Shown: positions 17,692 through 29,200, numbered from the stretch's first letter. The stretch: DNA of 64,000 nucleotides from Maribacter sp. (GCA_002749285.1 PDPR01000009.1:124001-188000); one strand, 5' to 3'. Notes: generated from the sequence alone by a model not told the origin. Numbers and translations are program-made.

Positions 17692-20661
17692 ATGAAGATT
17701 ACCTTACTTCGCAGCTTTCTGCTTGTCGGTGCATTTATTTGCTTCGGATGGGCACAGGCTCAAGAGGTGTCCGGAACGGTTTCGGATGCCAATGGCCCCT
17801 TACCCGGGGCAAGTGTTGTCGAAAAAGGGACAACAAATGGAACCCAAACTGATTTTGACGGGAACTTTACCATTACTGTTGGCGAAGATGCCATCTTGGT
17901 CATTAGCTATATCGGTTACGGTACTGTCGAAATCCCAGTGAATGGGCAATCCACCCTCAATGTGGTTTTGAACGAAGATGCACAAGCCTTGGATGAGGTG
18001 GTTATCGTAGGTTACGGTTCTTCCACCAAAAAGGAAATTACTTCTGCCGTTACGGTAGTCGATGAAGAGGCCTTTAACAAAGGTACCGTTAATAACGCCT
18101 CTCAATTACTACAAGGTAAGGTTGCCGGTCTTAGTATCTACAATAAAGGGGGCAACCCAAATGAGGATGCCGTGATCCGTTTAAGGGGTATTTCCACTGT
18201 AGGGGCAAATTCCGAACCATTGGTTGTTATCGATGGTGTCGTAGGAGCCTCCCTGAACAATGTCGACCCAAATGATATCGCAAGTGTAAACGTACTTAAA
18301 GATGGTTCTGCTGCCGCTATTTATGGGACAAGGGGCTCCAGTGGTGTTATTCTTGTGACGACCAAGCGCGGTACTCCGGGCAAAGCAAGTGTCGACTATA
18401 ATGGCTCTTTGGCCGTATCTACTATAGCGAACCATGTGGACGTGATGACCGCCGATGAGTTTGTCGCTGCCGGGGGTATTGATTTAGGCCAAAGAAATGA
18501 TTGGTTGGACTTGGTCACTATGAACGGAACCACCAAAATAAACAATGTTGCCATTTCCGGTGGGGATGGAAACACTTCTTATCGTATCTCAGGTAACTTC
18601 AGGAATGCACAAGGTGTTTTGAGGAATTCCGGGTTTAAACAATACAACACAAGGGCAAGTATTTCTACCTATATCCTTAATGATAAGTTGAAAATCGATT
18701 TCAACATGTCCTATACCAAAAGGAAAAGCCGAAAAGGTTTTAATGAGTCCTTACGTTATGCCTTACTATACAATCCTACGGCCCCAGTGTATGGGAAGGA
18801 TTCTCCTTATCAATTCGATTCCCATACTTTTGGCGGTTATTTTGAGACCTTGGGACTGTTCGACAGTTTCAACCCTGTCTCAATGATCAACCAGAATTAC
18901 AAAAACGGTAATAAAAGTGAATTTACGTATAGTGCGAATTTCAATTATAAGATTACGGACAATTGGAATTTAAATGCCTTGATCTCCCAACAGACCGGTA
19001 AACTGCTCGACAAAGAATATTACAGGACTACCTCATTATGGAGAGGTAATGCCACCAGCCCCAACCGTAAAGGTTTGGCTAGATTGTACAATCAGGACAA
19101 TGAATTCAAATTGTTCGAATTGTATTCCACCTACAAAAAAAACGTTGGAAGTGCCGACCTAACCTTCACCGGAGGTTATTCTTGGCAAGAAAATACCCAA
19201 TACAATTACTTTTTATCCATGGGTGATTTCCCCAACAACAATCTAGAGTATATAAATGCCTTGGAATGGTCGCAGGATTTGGAAAATGCCGGTTTTATAG
19301 ATGCGAAAAGTGACGCATCCCCTGAAGATCGTATTATCGCCTTTTTTGGAAGGGTCAGTGCAACATTTGACAAGGCCATCTTCCTTAATGCCTCCATTCG
19401 ACGCGAAGGTTCTACCAAGTTCGGAGAAAACAATAAATGGGCCACTTTCCCTGCCATAGGTCTGGGAGCTGACCTTAACCACTATTTGGAACTGAACAAT
19501 GTGGATTTATTGAAAGTACGTGTCGGTTATGGGGTAACGGGAGCCTTACCTGCTGAAAACGGCCTTTCCAGGTCCCTATATTCAGTTAATGAAGAAGGTG
19601 GTAGATTAAGCAGTAACCAAAGTACCGATGCCAACCCTGATCTGAAATGGGAAGAAAAAGCGGAAACCAACTTTGGTGTTGAATTCTCTTCAGGAAGATT
19701 AGGTGCCACTTTGGACATCTACAATAGAAAGGTAAGTGATTTCATATTGGAAAGGGATGTTGATGTAACCATCTATCCTACCGGGAAAAGATGGGAAAAT
19801 GCAGGGGAATTGAAATCAACCGGTCTGGAATTGGCCATAAACTACGATGTGGTAAGATCAGAAGACCTGAACTACAATACAGGTATTGTCATATCAAAGA
19901 ACAAAACAATCCTGGAAAAATACACCATACCCCAAGAAATGAGAGGAAGATTGGGTTCTCCAGGCCAGAACAGCACTGATATGATCCGCATAAAGGAAGG
20001 TGAGGAAATCGGTCAGATATGGGGACCTGTCTTCACTGGTGAAGTAGTCGATGGAAGTCAAGTTTTTGAAGATGTCAACGGTGATGGCCAACTATTGACC
20101 GCCCAAAACAATGCCTTGGACCCTGAAGGGGATTTTAAAGTCTTGGGCAAGGGTACTCCTGATTTTGAATTGGGATGGACCAATCAATTAACGTATAAGA
20201 ACTGGGACTTGAATGCATTCTTCCGAGGAGCTTTTGGCCATAGTTTGATCAATACATACCGTGCCTTCTACGAGCCCCGAGTTGGTAGTCAAGGATCGTA
20301 CAATTTCGTGAACACGGATTTGGCCGACCCGGAAATCACCAATGCCAAGTTCAGTTCCCTATATGTTGAAAAAGCCGATTTCTTTAAATTGGACAACCTA
20401 TCACTAGGTTACACTTTCAATATCAAGGACAACAAATATGTAAAAGGAGTACGGGTAACCGCAAGTGGTCAGAACTTATTTACCATTACCAACTATACAG
20501 GTTCCGACCCCGAGCCCGCATTACAGGATAGGGGATCGGAAGCTGGCAATGGAGCCTTTACAACTACTGCCGCATTTGACCCACTTATTCCCGGTATCGA
20601 TAGAAGGAGCAATTATTTCGCTGCTCGCACCTTCACACTGGGACTAAACATAAACTTTTAA
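17692..20661 (+). CDS. SusC-family TonB-dependent receptor (second locus)
   Basis: This 989-residue SusC-type receptor has a signal peptide ending WAQAQ, a carboxypeptidase-like domain (VSGTVSDANGPLPGASVVEKG), DEVVIVGYGSSTKKEI and a plug with IRLRGISTVGANSEPLVVIDG and GTRGSSGVILVTTKRG. A barrel follows and ends FTLGLNINF. It is clearly distinct from the first SusC, being shorter with different loops. It pairs with the following SusD. No glycoside hydrolase lies in its operon; the next genes are FG-GAP lipoproteins, so the cargo is unknown and need not be a polysaccharide. Confidence 0.94.
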   Translation: MKITLLRSFLLVGAFICFGWAQAQEVSGTVSDANGPLPGASVVEKGTTNGTQTDFDGNFTITVGEDAILVISYIGYGTVEIPVNGQSTLNVVLNEDAQALDEVVIVGYGSSTKKEITSAVTVVDEEAFNKGTVNNASQLLQGKVAGLSIYNKGGNPNEDAVIRLRGISTVGANSEPLVVIDGVVGASLNNVDPNDIASVNVLKDGSAAAIYGTRGSSGVILVTTKRGTPGKASVDYNGSLAVSTIANHVDVMTADEFVAAGGIDLGQRNDWLDLVTMNGTTKINNVAISGGDGNTSYRISGNFRNAQGVLRNSGFKQYNTRASISTYILNDKLKIDFNMSYTKRKSRKGFNESLRYALLYNPTAPVYGKDSPYQFDSHTFGGYFETLGLFDSFNPVSMINQNYKNGNKSEFTYSANFNYKITDNWNLNALISQQTGKLLDKEYYRTTSLWRGNATSPNRKGLARLYNQDNEFKLFELYSTYKKNVGSADLTFTGGYSWQENTQYNYFLSMGDFPNNNLEYINALEWSQDLENAGFIDAKSDASPEDRIIAFFGRVSATFDKAIFLNASIRREGSTKFGENNKWATFPAIGLGADLNHYLELNNVDLLKVRVGYGVTGALPAENGLSRSLYSVNEEGGRLSSNQSTDANPDLKWEEKAETNFGVEFSSGRLGATLDIYNRKVSDFILERDVDVTIYPTGKRWENAGELKSTGLELAINYDVVRSEDLNYNTGIVISKNKTILEKYTIPQEMRGRLGSPGQNSTDMIRIKEGEEIGQIWGPVFTGEVVDGSQVFEDVNGDGQLLTAQNNALDPEGDFKVLGKGTPDFELGWTNQLTYKNWDLNAFFRGAFGHSLINTYRAFYEPRVGSQGSYNFVNTDLADPEITNAKFSSLYVEKADFFKLDNLSLGYTFNIKDNKYVKGVRVTASGQNLFTITNYTGSDPEPALQDRGSEAGNGAFTTTAAFDPLIPGIDRRSNYFAARTFTLGLNINF

Positions 20662-20672
20662 AAAAACAAGCA

Positions 20673-22277
20673 ATGAAAAAAAATATATTTAAAATATTCT
20701 TGATGTGCAGTGGGGTCATTTTGACGTCCTGTACCGATTTGGAAGAAGACCTGATCGGCTCTATCGATAAGCCGGTTAGTATCACTGAGCCAAGTAGTGA
20801 ATTTGACGGTGGTGGGAACGGAGGCAATGATGCCTTGAGTGTGGCCTATAGCCAATTGCGTGATGCGGGTAGCGCCAACCATGGCGGGTATTGGTCCATA
20901 CAATCGGTTTCTACCGATGAAATGGCCGTTACCCAAAAAGGAGGTGACTGGTATGATGGGGGTGTTTGGATTGATATGCACCGCCATACCTACGGTCCTT
21001 CCAACGGACCTGTTGAAGGTACTTGGAACCAACAATACAGTGCAATTGCAGCCTGTAACGATTTATTGGCAACTTCCTTGGATGCCAATCAAACGGCGCA
21101 GATAAAAGTCTTAAGGGCCTTGTTCTATTTCAGGTTATTGGACCTTTACGGTCGTGTGAAATTAATCACCTCGACTGGTACGGATGCCCCACAATCTAGT
21201 AGGCAAGATGTCTTCAACTTTGTTGAAAGTGAATTGCTGAGTGCATTGGGAATTGCATCTGTAACCGGGGCCATGGACCTATCTTCAAGCCCACTGGGTG
21301 TTGAAGTCAATCCGTATCGTGTAAACCAATATGCCGCCCTGGGATTGTTGGCCAAATTGTATTTGAATGCGGAAGTTTATACAGGTACCCCAAGATACCA
21401 AGAGGCAGCCGATGCTGCATCCTATGTCATTGACAATTCCGGCTATGTACTTTGTGGCGTAGGCTGTAGCGTTCCAAATCCTGGAAAAAGACCAGCTGTT
21501 GCTTCCGACCCAGATGAGTTGGAAGGTTACGCAGCGGTTTTTGCCCCCAACAATAAGGACAACCCAGAGATCATCTGGTCCATTGCCTATGATGGAGTTA
21601 CTGGAGAAGGAATGCACTTCGGACAAATGACATTACACTATTCAAGCCAATTTACCTGGAACCTAACTGACCAACCATGGAACGGGTATTCAGCCTTGGA
21701 GGATTTCTACAATTCCTATGATGATACCGATGCCCGTAAGAAAGCAAACTTCATCGTAGGTCCACAATTAGATTATAATGGGTCTGCTATTTTGGATTAT
21801 GCAGCTACTGATGGCCAATTGGAATTGGATTATACACCCAACATCAATGAGCTAAGTCCCAATGCTTCCAGAAAAGGTGGTGCCAGACTGGGCAAGTTCA
21901 GTCAGAGATTATTTGGAAGGGCCAACATGGACAACGATATGCCTATCGTACGATTGGGAGAGCTTTATTTGATCAGGGCCGAAGGAATGGCAAGGGCCGC
22001 TGGTGACTGGTCAATGGCCGCAGCGGATGTGAACACCATTCGTGCAAGAGCAGGTCTGGGTGCCCTGACCTCCTTGGATGCCGATGCGTTTTTAGCAGAA
22101 CGTGGACGTGAAATGTTCATGGAAGCGACAAGAAGACAGGATTTGATTCGTTTTGAAAAATACGATGACCCATGGTGGGAGAAAACAAACAATGAGGCAT
22201 ACAAATCATTGTTCCCGATTCCACAAGCTCAAATCGATGCAGCAAATGGTACTTTAACACAAAATCCGGGTTACTAA
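20673..22277 (+). CDS. SusD/RagB-family lipoprotein (second locus)
   Basis: This 534-residue lipoprotein (VILTSC, Cys17) starts 11 bases after the second susC. SusD features include WNQQYSAIAACNDLLATS, QIKVLRALFYFRLLDLYGRV, RLGELYLIRAEGMARAAGD, AERGREMFMEATRRQDLIRFEKY and the terminal LFPIPQAQIDAANGTLTQNPGY. It is the surface lid of the SusC pair. The family is certain. The ligand is unknown, since neither neighbouring enzymes nor visible motifs identify it. A terminator follows within 30 bases. Confidence 0.94.
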   Translation: MKKNIFKIFLMCSGVILTSCTDLEEDLIGSIDKPVSITEPSSEFDGGGNGGNDALSVAYSQLRDAGSANHGGYWSIQSVSTDEMAVTQKGGDWYDGGVWIDMHRHTYGPSNGPVEGTWNQQYSAIAACNDLLATSLDANQTAQIKVLRALFYFRLLDLYGRVKLITSTGTDAPQSSRQDVFNFVESELLSALGIASVTGAMDLSSSPLGVEVNPYRVNQYAALGLLAKLYLNAEVYTGTPRYQEAADAASYVIDNSGYVLCGVGCSVPNPGKRPAVASDPDELEGYAAVFAPNNKDNPEIIWSIAYDGVTGEGMHFGQMTLHYSSQFTWNLTDQPWNGYSALEDFYNSYDDTDARKKANFIVGPQLDYNGSAILDYAATDGQLELDYTPNINELSPNASRKGGARLGKFSQRLFGRANMDNDMPIVRLGELYLIRAEGMARAAGDWSMAAADVNTIRARAGLGALTSLDADAFLAERGREMFMEATRRQDLIRFEKYDDPWWEKTNNEAYKSLFPIPQAQIDAANGTLTQNPGY

Positions 22278-22304
22278 CCCATAATAGTGTTTTTTAAAAT
22301 AAAA

Positions 22305-22329
22305 GGGTTACTTTCGGTAACCCTTTTTT
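22305..22329 (+). terminator. Rho-independent terminator between susD and the FG-GAP genes
   Basis: A 7-base-pair stem GGGTTAC / GTAACCC (22305-22311 and 22317-22323) with a five-base loop is flanked by A's and followed by six T's. It ends only 16 bases before the start of the first FG-GAP gene. That leaves no room for a separate promoter, so the downstream genes probably depend on partial read-through. Confidence 0.85.
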
Positions 22330-22345
22330 AATTTAGGTAAGCCGT

Positions 22346-25300
22346 ATGAAAGTCTATGTTTTATGGTTTTTAAGCCTAGTGGTTCTCTTTTCGTGTTCTA
22401 AAAAGGAGGAACAGCAAACCCTTTCCCTTTTTAAACGTAAGATAGACTGTGGTATAAATTTCGAGAATACCCTTGTTTATTCCGAGGATTTCAACCCATA
22501 CACCTATCGCAGTTTCTACAACGGAGGTGGTGTGGCAATAGGGGACATCAATAATGATGGCCTTCCCGACCTTTATTTTACCGGAAACATCGTAGATAAC
22601 CGTCTATACCTGAATAAAGGAAATTGGGAATTTGAGGATATCACTGACAAAGCCAATGTAGCCTGTAAAAATGTTTGGTCCTCCGGGGCAACGTTCGTCG
22701 ATATCAATCACGATGGCCTTTTAGATCTTTATGTTTGCAAATCCGGCAAACCCGAAGGAGCCAATCGCCATAATGAACTTTTTATCAACAATGGTGATCT
22801 GACATTCTCCGAACAAGCCAAAGCATATGGCTTGGATATAACCGGTTTGTCCGTACAGGCTGCATTCTTTGATTATGACAAGGATGGGGACTTGGATTGC
22901 TATCTATTGAACAACTCCATTAAAACCATCGGGGGTTATGATTTAGTAAAGGACCAACGGGAAATACCTAGTGATGATGGCAATAAGTTTTTAAAGAATG
23001 AAAATGGCAAATTCATCGATTTTTCAACCGAAGCAGGAATTTACTCGAGCAATATAGGGTTCGGTCTAGGAATAACCCTAAGTGATTTTAATGGGGACAC
23101 TTGGCCCGATTTATTTATTTCGAACGATTTTTTTGAAAGGGACTACCTTTACATAAACAATCAAAAAGGTGGGTTCGACGAAGTCGCGGACAATTCGATA
23201 TCCTCTTTTTCCATGGGTTCAATGGGGGCAGATGCCGCAGATTTGGACAATGACCTTTTACCTGATCTTATGGTCACCGAAATGTTGCCCGGAAATATAG
23301 AAAGACAGCGCAGCAAAGCCATTTATGAGTCATGGGACAAATATAGCCTTGCCGTAAGACAAGGTTATGGCCATCAATTTCCAAGAAACGCATTACAAAG
23401 AAACATGGGTGCCAATGGTTTTTTTGAAATTGGAAGGTTTTCCGAAGTTTATGCCACGGAATGGAGCTGGGCCTCTTTGATTTTTGATATGGACAATGAC
23501 GGCTTAAAGGATATTTTTATCAGCAATGGTATTTACAAAGATCTTTTGGACAGGGATTATCTTACCTATATGGCCAATGAGGAAAAGGTTAAGAATATGA
23601 TGAAGACCCAAGATGAGGTTATCATGAAGCTTATTGACCTAATGCCATCCAAAGCGGTACCTAATTTTGCCTACAGAAATAATGGCAGTTTTAAATTCGA
23701 GGACAAATCGGAAGAATTTGGCCTTGCAACCCCAAGTTTCAGTAACGGAAGTGCTTACGGTGACCTGGATAACGATGGTGACCTCGATTTGGTAGTCAAC
23801 AATGTAAATATGCCTTCGTTCATTTATGAGAACAGAACCGATACCTTAAAGAACAGGAGTGTGTTACTTCATTTTACATCAACATCAAAAAACACCCAAG
23901 CCATAGGGGCAAAAGCAACGGTATTTTATAACAATGGGCAAAAGGCCATGGCAGAGAACTACCACAGTAGAGGATTCCAAAGTTCGGTCGGTAATGGTGT
24001 CCATTTCGGATTGGGAAAAGAATACCTAGTGGATAGCCTAGTCATAAATTGGCCCAATGGAACCATTTCAAAAGAGCAAAACCTATCCACAAATAAATCT
24101 TTTACCTTCCGGGAACCATTGATCACTTCCAACAAAACAACTTCCAATAATATTCCCAAAACAGAAGACAGCTTCCTGAAAAAAGCTCCTTTATTTTATT
24201 TTAAACATAAGGAAAATACCTTTGTGGATTTCAACCGCGAACGTCTCCTGCCATATATGTCAAATAATGAAGGGCCAGCTCTGGCTACTGCCGATATTAA
24301 TGGCGATAACGTTCCCGATGTTTATATTGGAGGTGCCAAAAATCAATCTGGAAGTCTCTTTATGTCCCTAGGCAATGGGTATGGGGAAATTAAAACACCC
24401 TTTGGGGCAGACTCTAGGTCTGAGGATACCGATGCACTTTTTTTCGATTGTGACAATGATGGGGATCTTGATCTTTATGTATGTAGTGGGGGCAAGGCCT
24501 TCTCTAAATACGACGCCTTATTATATGACCGGATTTATATCAACAACCACGGTCACTTATCAAAATCAAACACCCAACTCCCTTTTCCCGGCCCCTTAAG
24601 CTCATCTAAGGTAATAGCAACAGACTACGATCACGATGGGGATAATGATCTTTTTGTAGGTGGCAGGTTCAACCCCGAGATCTATGGCCCCCCTATTTCG
24701 AGCTACCTTTTAAAGAACAAGGGGAGTGGTGGATTCGAGATTGTAGACCAAAAGGAATTTACCAATATGGGTATGGTTACCGATGCCGCTTGGAGTGACA
24801 TTAACGCAGATGGTTGGGAAGACCTGGTTATTACAGGGGAATGGATGCCGATAAAAATATTCATTAACAGGGAAGGTGTCCTAACCGATGAGACCAAAAC
24901 CTATGGTTTGGACAGATCGGACGGAATGTGGTCTTCCCTTAAAATAACCGATATAGACAATGATGGGGATATGGATATTATAGGTGGCAACATTGGGGAA
25001 AACAGTTTTCACAAACCAGGAAACCGGATGTTCATAAAGGATTTTGATGGCAACGGATCTGCCGAACAGATTATCTGTCATAAAATCAAGGACAAGTATT
25101 TCCCTATAGTAGACCGGGACGAACTCATTTCGCAATTACCAAGTCTAAAAACCAAGTTCCTTTATTTTAAGGATTACGCAACAGCTTCTATCGAGGATAT
25201 CTTCACAGAAGAAGATTTGGAAAATGCCAAGGTTTTAGATATAAATATGGTTGCGACCACCTTGTTCATAAATTCGGATGGGACATTTATCGAGCATAAG

Positions 25301-25612
25301 CTCCCCCCTGAATTACAATACTCCAATATTTCGGCAATTGAAATTGTTGATGCCGATCAAGATGGTATAAAAGATCTGATATTCGGGGGAAATCAGTATC
25401 TTGTAAAGCCCCAATTTGGAAGACAGGATGCCTCTAAAGGCTGGCTTGTTCTTGGACAATTGGACAAAGAAAAGGATTATAGTGCCAAAAATATTGAAAG
25501 CTTGGGGATAAAAGGGCAGATTAGAAACTTTTCCTTATTAACCAACAAGAATAAAACGATACTAATAACGGCTATAAACAACGAAGAAATAGAGTTTCAT
25601 GAAATACAATAA
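22346..25612 (+). CDS. FG-GAP/ASPIC-UnbV repeat lipoprotein, paralogue 1
   Basis: This 1088-residue lipoprotein (VVLFSC, Cys17) is built of FG-GAP/VCBS propeller repeats. These show as many calcium-loop motifs such as DINNDGLPDLYF, DINHDGLLDLYV, DYDKDGDLDCYL, DMDNDGLKDIFI and DLDNDGDLDLVV. An ASPIC/UnbV-type domain in the middle (about 515-590: NTQAIGAKATVFYNNGQ ... YHSRGFQSSVGNGVHFGLG ... VINWPNG) is followed by a second run of repeats. No catalytic residue set is evident; proteins of this kind are usually binding or scaffolding proteins on the cell surface. It is the first of three paralogues in tandem, and its 3' end overlaps the next gene by 14 bases. Its coupling to SusCD suggests a role in ligand capture. 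Confidence 0.9.
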   Translation: MKVYVLWFLSLVVLFSCSKKEEQQTLSLFKRKIDCGINFENTLVYSEDFNPYTYRSFYNGGGVAIGDINNDGLPDLYFTGNIVDNRLYLNKGNWEFEDITDKANVACKNVWSSGATFVDINHDGLLDLYVCKSGKPEGANRHNELFINNGDLTFSEQAKAYGLDITGLSVQAAFFDYDKDGDLDCYLLNNSIKTIGGYDLVKDQREIPSDDGNKFLKNENGKFIDFSTEAGIYSSNIGFGLGITLSDFNGDTWPDLFISNDFFERDYLYINNQKGGFDEVADNSISSFSMGSMGADAADLDNDLLPDLMVTEMLPGNIERQRSKAIYESWDKYSLAVRQGYGHQFPRNALQRNMGANGFFEIGRFSEVYATEWSWASLIFDMDNDGLKDIFISNGIYKDLLDRDYLTYMANEEKVKNMMKTQDEVIMKLIDLMPSKAVPNFAYRNNGSFKFEDKSEEFGLATPSFSNGSAYGDLDNDGDLDLVVNNVNMPSFIYENRTDTLKNRSVLLHFTSTSKNTQAIGAKATVFYNNGQKAMAENYHSRGFQSSVGNGVHFGLGKEYLVDSLVINWPNGTISKEQNLSTNKSFTFREPLITSNKTTSNNIPKTEDSFLKKAPLFYFKHKENTFVDFNRERLLPYMSNNEGPALATADINGDNVPDVYIGGAKNQSGSLFMSLGNGYGEIKTPFGADSRSEDTDALFFDCDNDGDLDLYVCSGGKAFSKYDALLYDRIYINNHGHLSKSNTQLPFPGPLSSSKVIATDYDHDGDNDLFVGGRFNPEIYGPPISSYLLKNKGSGGFEIVDQKEFTNMGMVTDAAWSDINADGWEDLVITGEWMPIKIFINREGVLTDETKTYGLDRSDGMWSSLKITDIDNDGDMDIIGGNIGENSFHKPGNRMFIKDFDGNGSAEQIICHKIKDKYFPIVDRDELISQLPSLKTKFLYFKDYATASIEDIFTEEDLENAKVLDINMVATTLFINSDGTFIEHKLPPELQYSNISAIEIVDADQDGIKDLIFGGNQYLVKPQFGRQDASKGWLVLGQLDKEKDYSAKNIESLGIKGQIRNFSLLTNKNKTILITAINNEEIEFHEIQ

Positions 25613-26192
25613 ACTTCTATCCCTGTCAAGTATCTTATTTGTCGCGCTATGGTTCTCCTCCTGTGAATCGGAATATACCAAGACGGTAGACCAGGAAGCC
25701 GAAAAAGGGATTACAAAAGATAGCCTTATTTTGGGAATGGCATTTGGGGACACTAGGAAAACTTTCTTTGATAAATGCTGGCAATTGAACAATAAGGGAT
25801 TGGTGACCCAAGGGCCGAACAATAAATCCGTACAATATACGCTAAGCTCGAATAACAAGGGCCAGGACCTAACCGCCATTATAATGCTTTTTTATGGAAA
25901 CTTCAATGAAAACGATATCATGACCGGTATGGATTTGGAATTTTCATACAAAGCGTGGTCACTATGGAATGATGACATGACAAGTGAGAAACTACTTCCG
26001 GTTTTAAAGGACACATTGATGAACTGGTTCCCGGGCAACAATTTCATCCCTATAGACCCGGATAAACTGAACATGGATGCCCATGTGAAAGTCGACGGTA
26101 ATCGTCAGATCCTGATCTATCCCAAAGGTCAGAAAAACGTAATCGTCAAAATCGAAAACCTAAAGTACAAATACCCGAAAAAATTCAAATAA
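25599..26192 (+). CDS. Lipoprotein of unknown function between FG-GAP paralogues
   Basis: This 197-residue protein has a lipoprotein signal (VALWFSSC, Cys22). I do not recognise the family. The mature part is charged and mixed alpha/beta in appearance, with TKDSLILGMAFGDTRKTFFDKCWQLNNKG, an ILIYPKGQKNVIVKI strand pair and a lysine-rich C-terminus (KYKYPKKFK). It has two cysteines beyond the lipidated... only one is visible after the signal (in FFDKCWQ). It overlaps the preceding FG-GAP gene by 14 bases and is followed after 8 bases by the second one, so it is co-translated with them. The coupling suggests a partner of the FG-GAP proteins, perhaps an assembly or binding subunit; this is inference. 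Confidence 0.8.
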   Translation: MKYNKLLSLSSILFVALWFSSCESEYTKTVDQEAEKGITKDSLILGMAFGDTRKTFFDKCWQLNNKGLVTQGPNNKSVQYTLSSNNKGQDLTAIIMLFYGNFNENDIMTGMDLEFSYKAWSLWNDDMTSEKLLPVLKDTLMNWFPGNNFIPIDPDKLNMDAHVKVDGNRQILIYPKGQKNVIVKIENLKYKYPKKFK

Positions 26193-26200
26193 TCGACATT

Positions 26201-29200
26201 ATGGGGTTTAAAACTATTATACCGCTCTTTATAATAAGTACGCTGACTTATTCTTGCTCAACCAAAAACACAAAAAAACAAGAACCAACAGCTCTTTTCC
26301 AGTTGATGGACAGCTCTGAAACAGGAATAAATTTTGTGAACGGCCTAAACCATAACCATGATTTTAACGTCTACAAATATCGTAATTTCTATAATGGAGG
26401 TGGTGTTGCCCTAGGGGATGTCAACAACGACGGTCTTATCGATATTTATTTTACATCGAATTTAAAAACCAATAAGCTCTATCTGAACAAAGGCAATTTT
26501 GAATTTGAGGATATCACTGACAAGGCCAAGGTCGGGGGCACAAAAGCCTGGTCAACAGGAGTGGCCATGGCCGACATCAATGCTGATGGTTATTTGGACA
26601 TATATGTATGTAATTCCGGTGATATTAAAGGGGACAACAAACAGAATGAATTGTTCATCAATGACGGAAACCCCTCCGAATCGGGCATAACAACGTTCAC
26701 GGAATCCGCAGAAAAATACGGCCTCAATGACCTAGGGTTTTCCACACATGCTTCTTTCTTCGATTATGATAAGGACGGAGACCTTGACGTCTATTTATTG
26801 AACAATTCCTACCGATCAATAGGCAGTTTTAACTTACAACGCAACGAACGGTTTGAACGCGATGTACTCGGAGGTGATAAATTGTTGAGGAACGATGATG
26901 GTTCATTTGTCGATGTAAGCGAAAAATCCGGCATCTATGGTAGTATTATCGGCTTTGGCCTTGGTGTCACCGTTGGCGACCTCAACAATGATGGCTGGGA
27001 AGATATTTATGTCTCGAATGATTTTTTTGAACGCGATTATATTTACATCAATCAAAAAGATGGCACATTCAAGGAAAAACTGACCGAACAGGTTCAATCA
27101 CTAAGCGGTGCATCAATGGGGGCCGATGTGGCAGACATTAACAATGATGGCCAAATGGATATCTTCGTGACAGAAATGCTCCCATCCGAGTATGAAAGAC
27201 TTAAGACCGTTACAACTTTTGAAGATTGGAACAAATACCAACATAATCTCAAAAACGGATATTACCATCAGTTCACTAGGAATATGTTACAATTGAACAA
27301 CGGAAACTCAACTTTCAGTGAAATTGGCAGGCTTAGTGGTGTTGAGGCCTCCGATTGGAGTTGGGGGGCTTTATTATTTGATATGGACAATGATGGGCTC
27401 AAAGACCTATACATTGCCAACGGTATCTATAAAGACCTTACCGATCAGGATTACCTACAATACATTTCAAGTGATGCCGCCATTCAAACCATCATCTCGG
27501 ACAATCAGGTTGATTATGATAAGCTAATAGACATTATCCCATCAAATAAAGTCCGCAACCATGCCTACAAAAACCTAGGCGACCTTAAATTTGAACGGAA
27601 CTGGGATTCTGGCCTGGACACACCAAGCTTCTCAAATGGTTCGGCTTACGGTGACCTGGACAATGATGGCGATTATGACGTTGTGGTCAACAATGTGAAT
27701 ATGGCTTCTTTCATATACCGAAACAATACCGATAAGGTTTTAGGGAACAACTATCTTAAATTAGTACTACAAGGCCAAGGAAAGAACACAAACGCCATTG
27801 GCACAAAAATTAAAATCAAGACCAAAGACCAAACATTATACCAAGAACAACAACCTGCCCGGGGGTTTCAATCCAGTATGGACCTCCGGCCTAATTTTGG
27901 GCTTATGGACAGTGACTCTGTAAGTTTGGAGGTTTTTTGGCCTTCCGGCAAAATCACCTTTCTTGAACATGTGAAAGCCAATCAAACCTTGTACCTAAAG
28001 GAAACCGACGGTGTCAAGATCAAAAAAACCGAAAAAAAGACCGGCCCCGGTCTATTTATACGAAGCCACGGAAAAATACCTTTTAAACATCATGAAAACC
28101 GCTTTGTGGATTTTGACAGAGATCGTTTATTGCCCCATATGCTTAGTACTGAAGGGCCAAAGATATCCATGGCCGATGTGAACAACGATGGCCTGGAAGA
28201 TATTTTTGTTGCAGGGGCCAAAGGCAGTACCCCAACCCTATTACTCGGAAAAGCGGACAGCTTTGTCCAAAATCCTGTCCCTGATTTTGAAAAAGGAAAA
28301 AACTCCGAGGATGGTGACGCCCTTTTTTTTGATGCCGACAATGATGGCGACCAAGACCTATATGTCTGTAGCGGCAGTGTGGAATTTTCCCGATTTTCAA
28401 GCTATCTGAAAGACCGAATGTATTTCAATAACGGCAAAGGTGATTTTACACTTTCCACCCAGCAATTACCTGCTATAAATGGCAACCACAGTACATCGAC
28501 CGTAATATGTGATGACATCGATGCCGATGGGGACCTCGATCTATTTGTCGGGGAACGTAGTGTGCCTTCACAATATGGAATTCCTGGGTCAGGCTTCATA
28601 TTACAAAACGATGGCAAGGGCAATTTTTCCGACATTACAGCAAAAATAGCTCCCGATCTTCAAGATCTGGGAATGATCACCGATGCCCTATTTTTAGATT
28701 TAGATGCTGATGGCACAAAGGAATTACTTGTAATCGGCGAATTTATGGGTATAGAAATCTTCAAGAACGAGAATGGCCATTTTGTAAGAACCGTGAATGA
28801 AAAACTGAACACTTTGAAAGGATGGTGGAGAGTGGCACACCCCGTAGATATCGACAATGATGGGGATTTGGATCTAATACTCGGCAACCATGGCGAGAAT
28901 TCCCGGTTTAGGGCAAGTAAAGAAAGGCCAATAAGTTTATTTGTAAATGATTTTGACCAAAATGGATTTATTGACCCCATATTGGCCTTCACCGCGGAAA
29001 ATGGCAAACAATACCCTTATAATTTAAGACATAATTTAATAGAACAACTAAAGGACCTTAAAAAGAAATATCCCGATTTTAAGTCGTTCAAGGATGCGGA
29101 TATCAAGGATATATTCACCGAAAAGGAATTGGAGAGAGCCATAGAGTTAAAGGCCAACATTCTTTCATCAATGATTCTGGTCAATGAGGGGAATTTAAAT

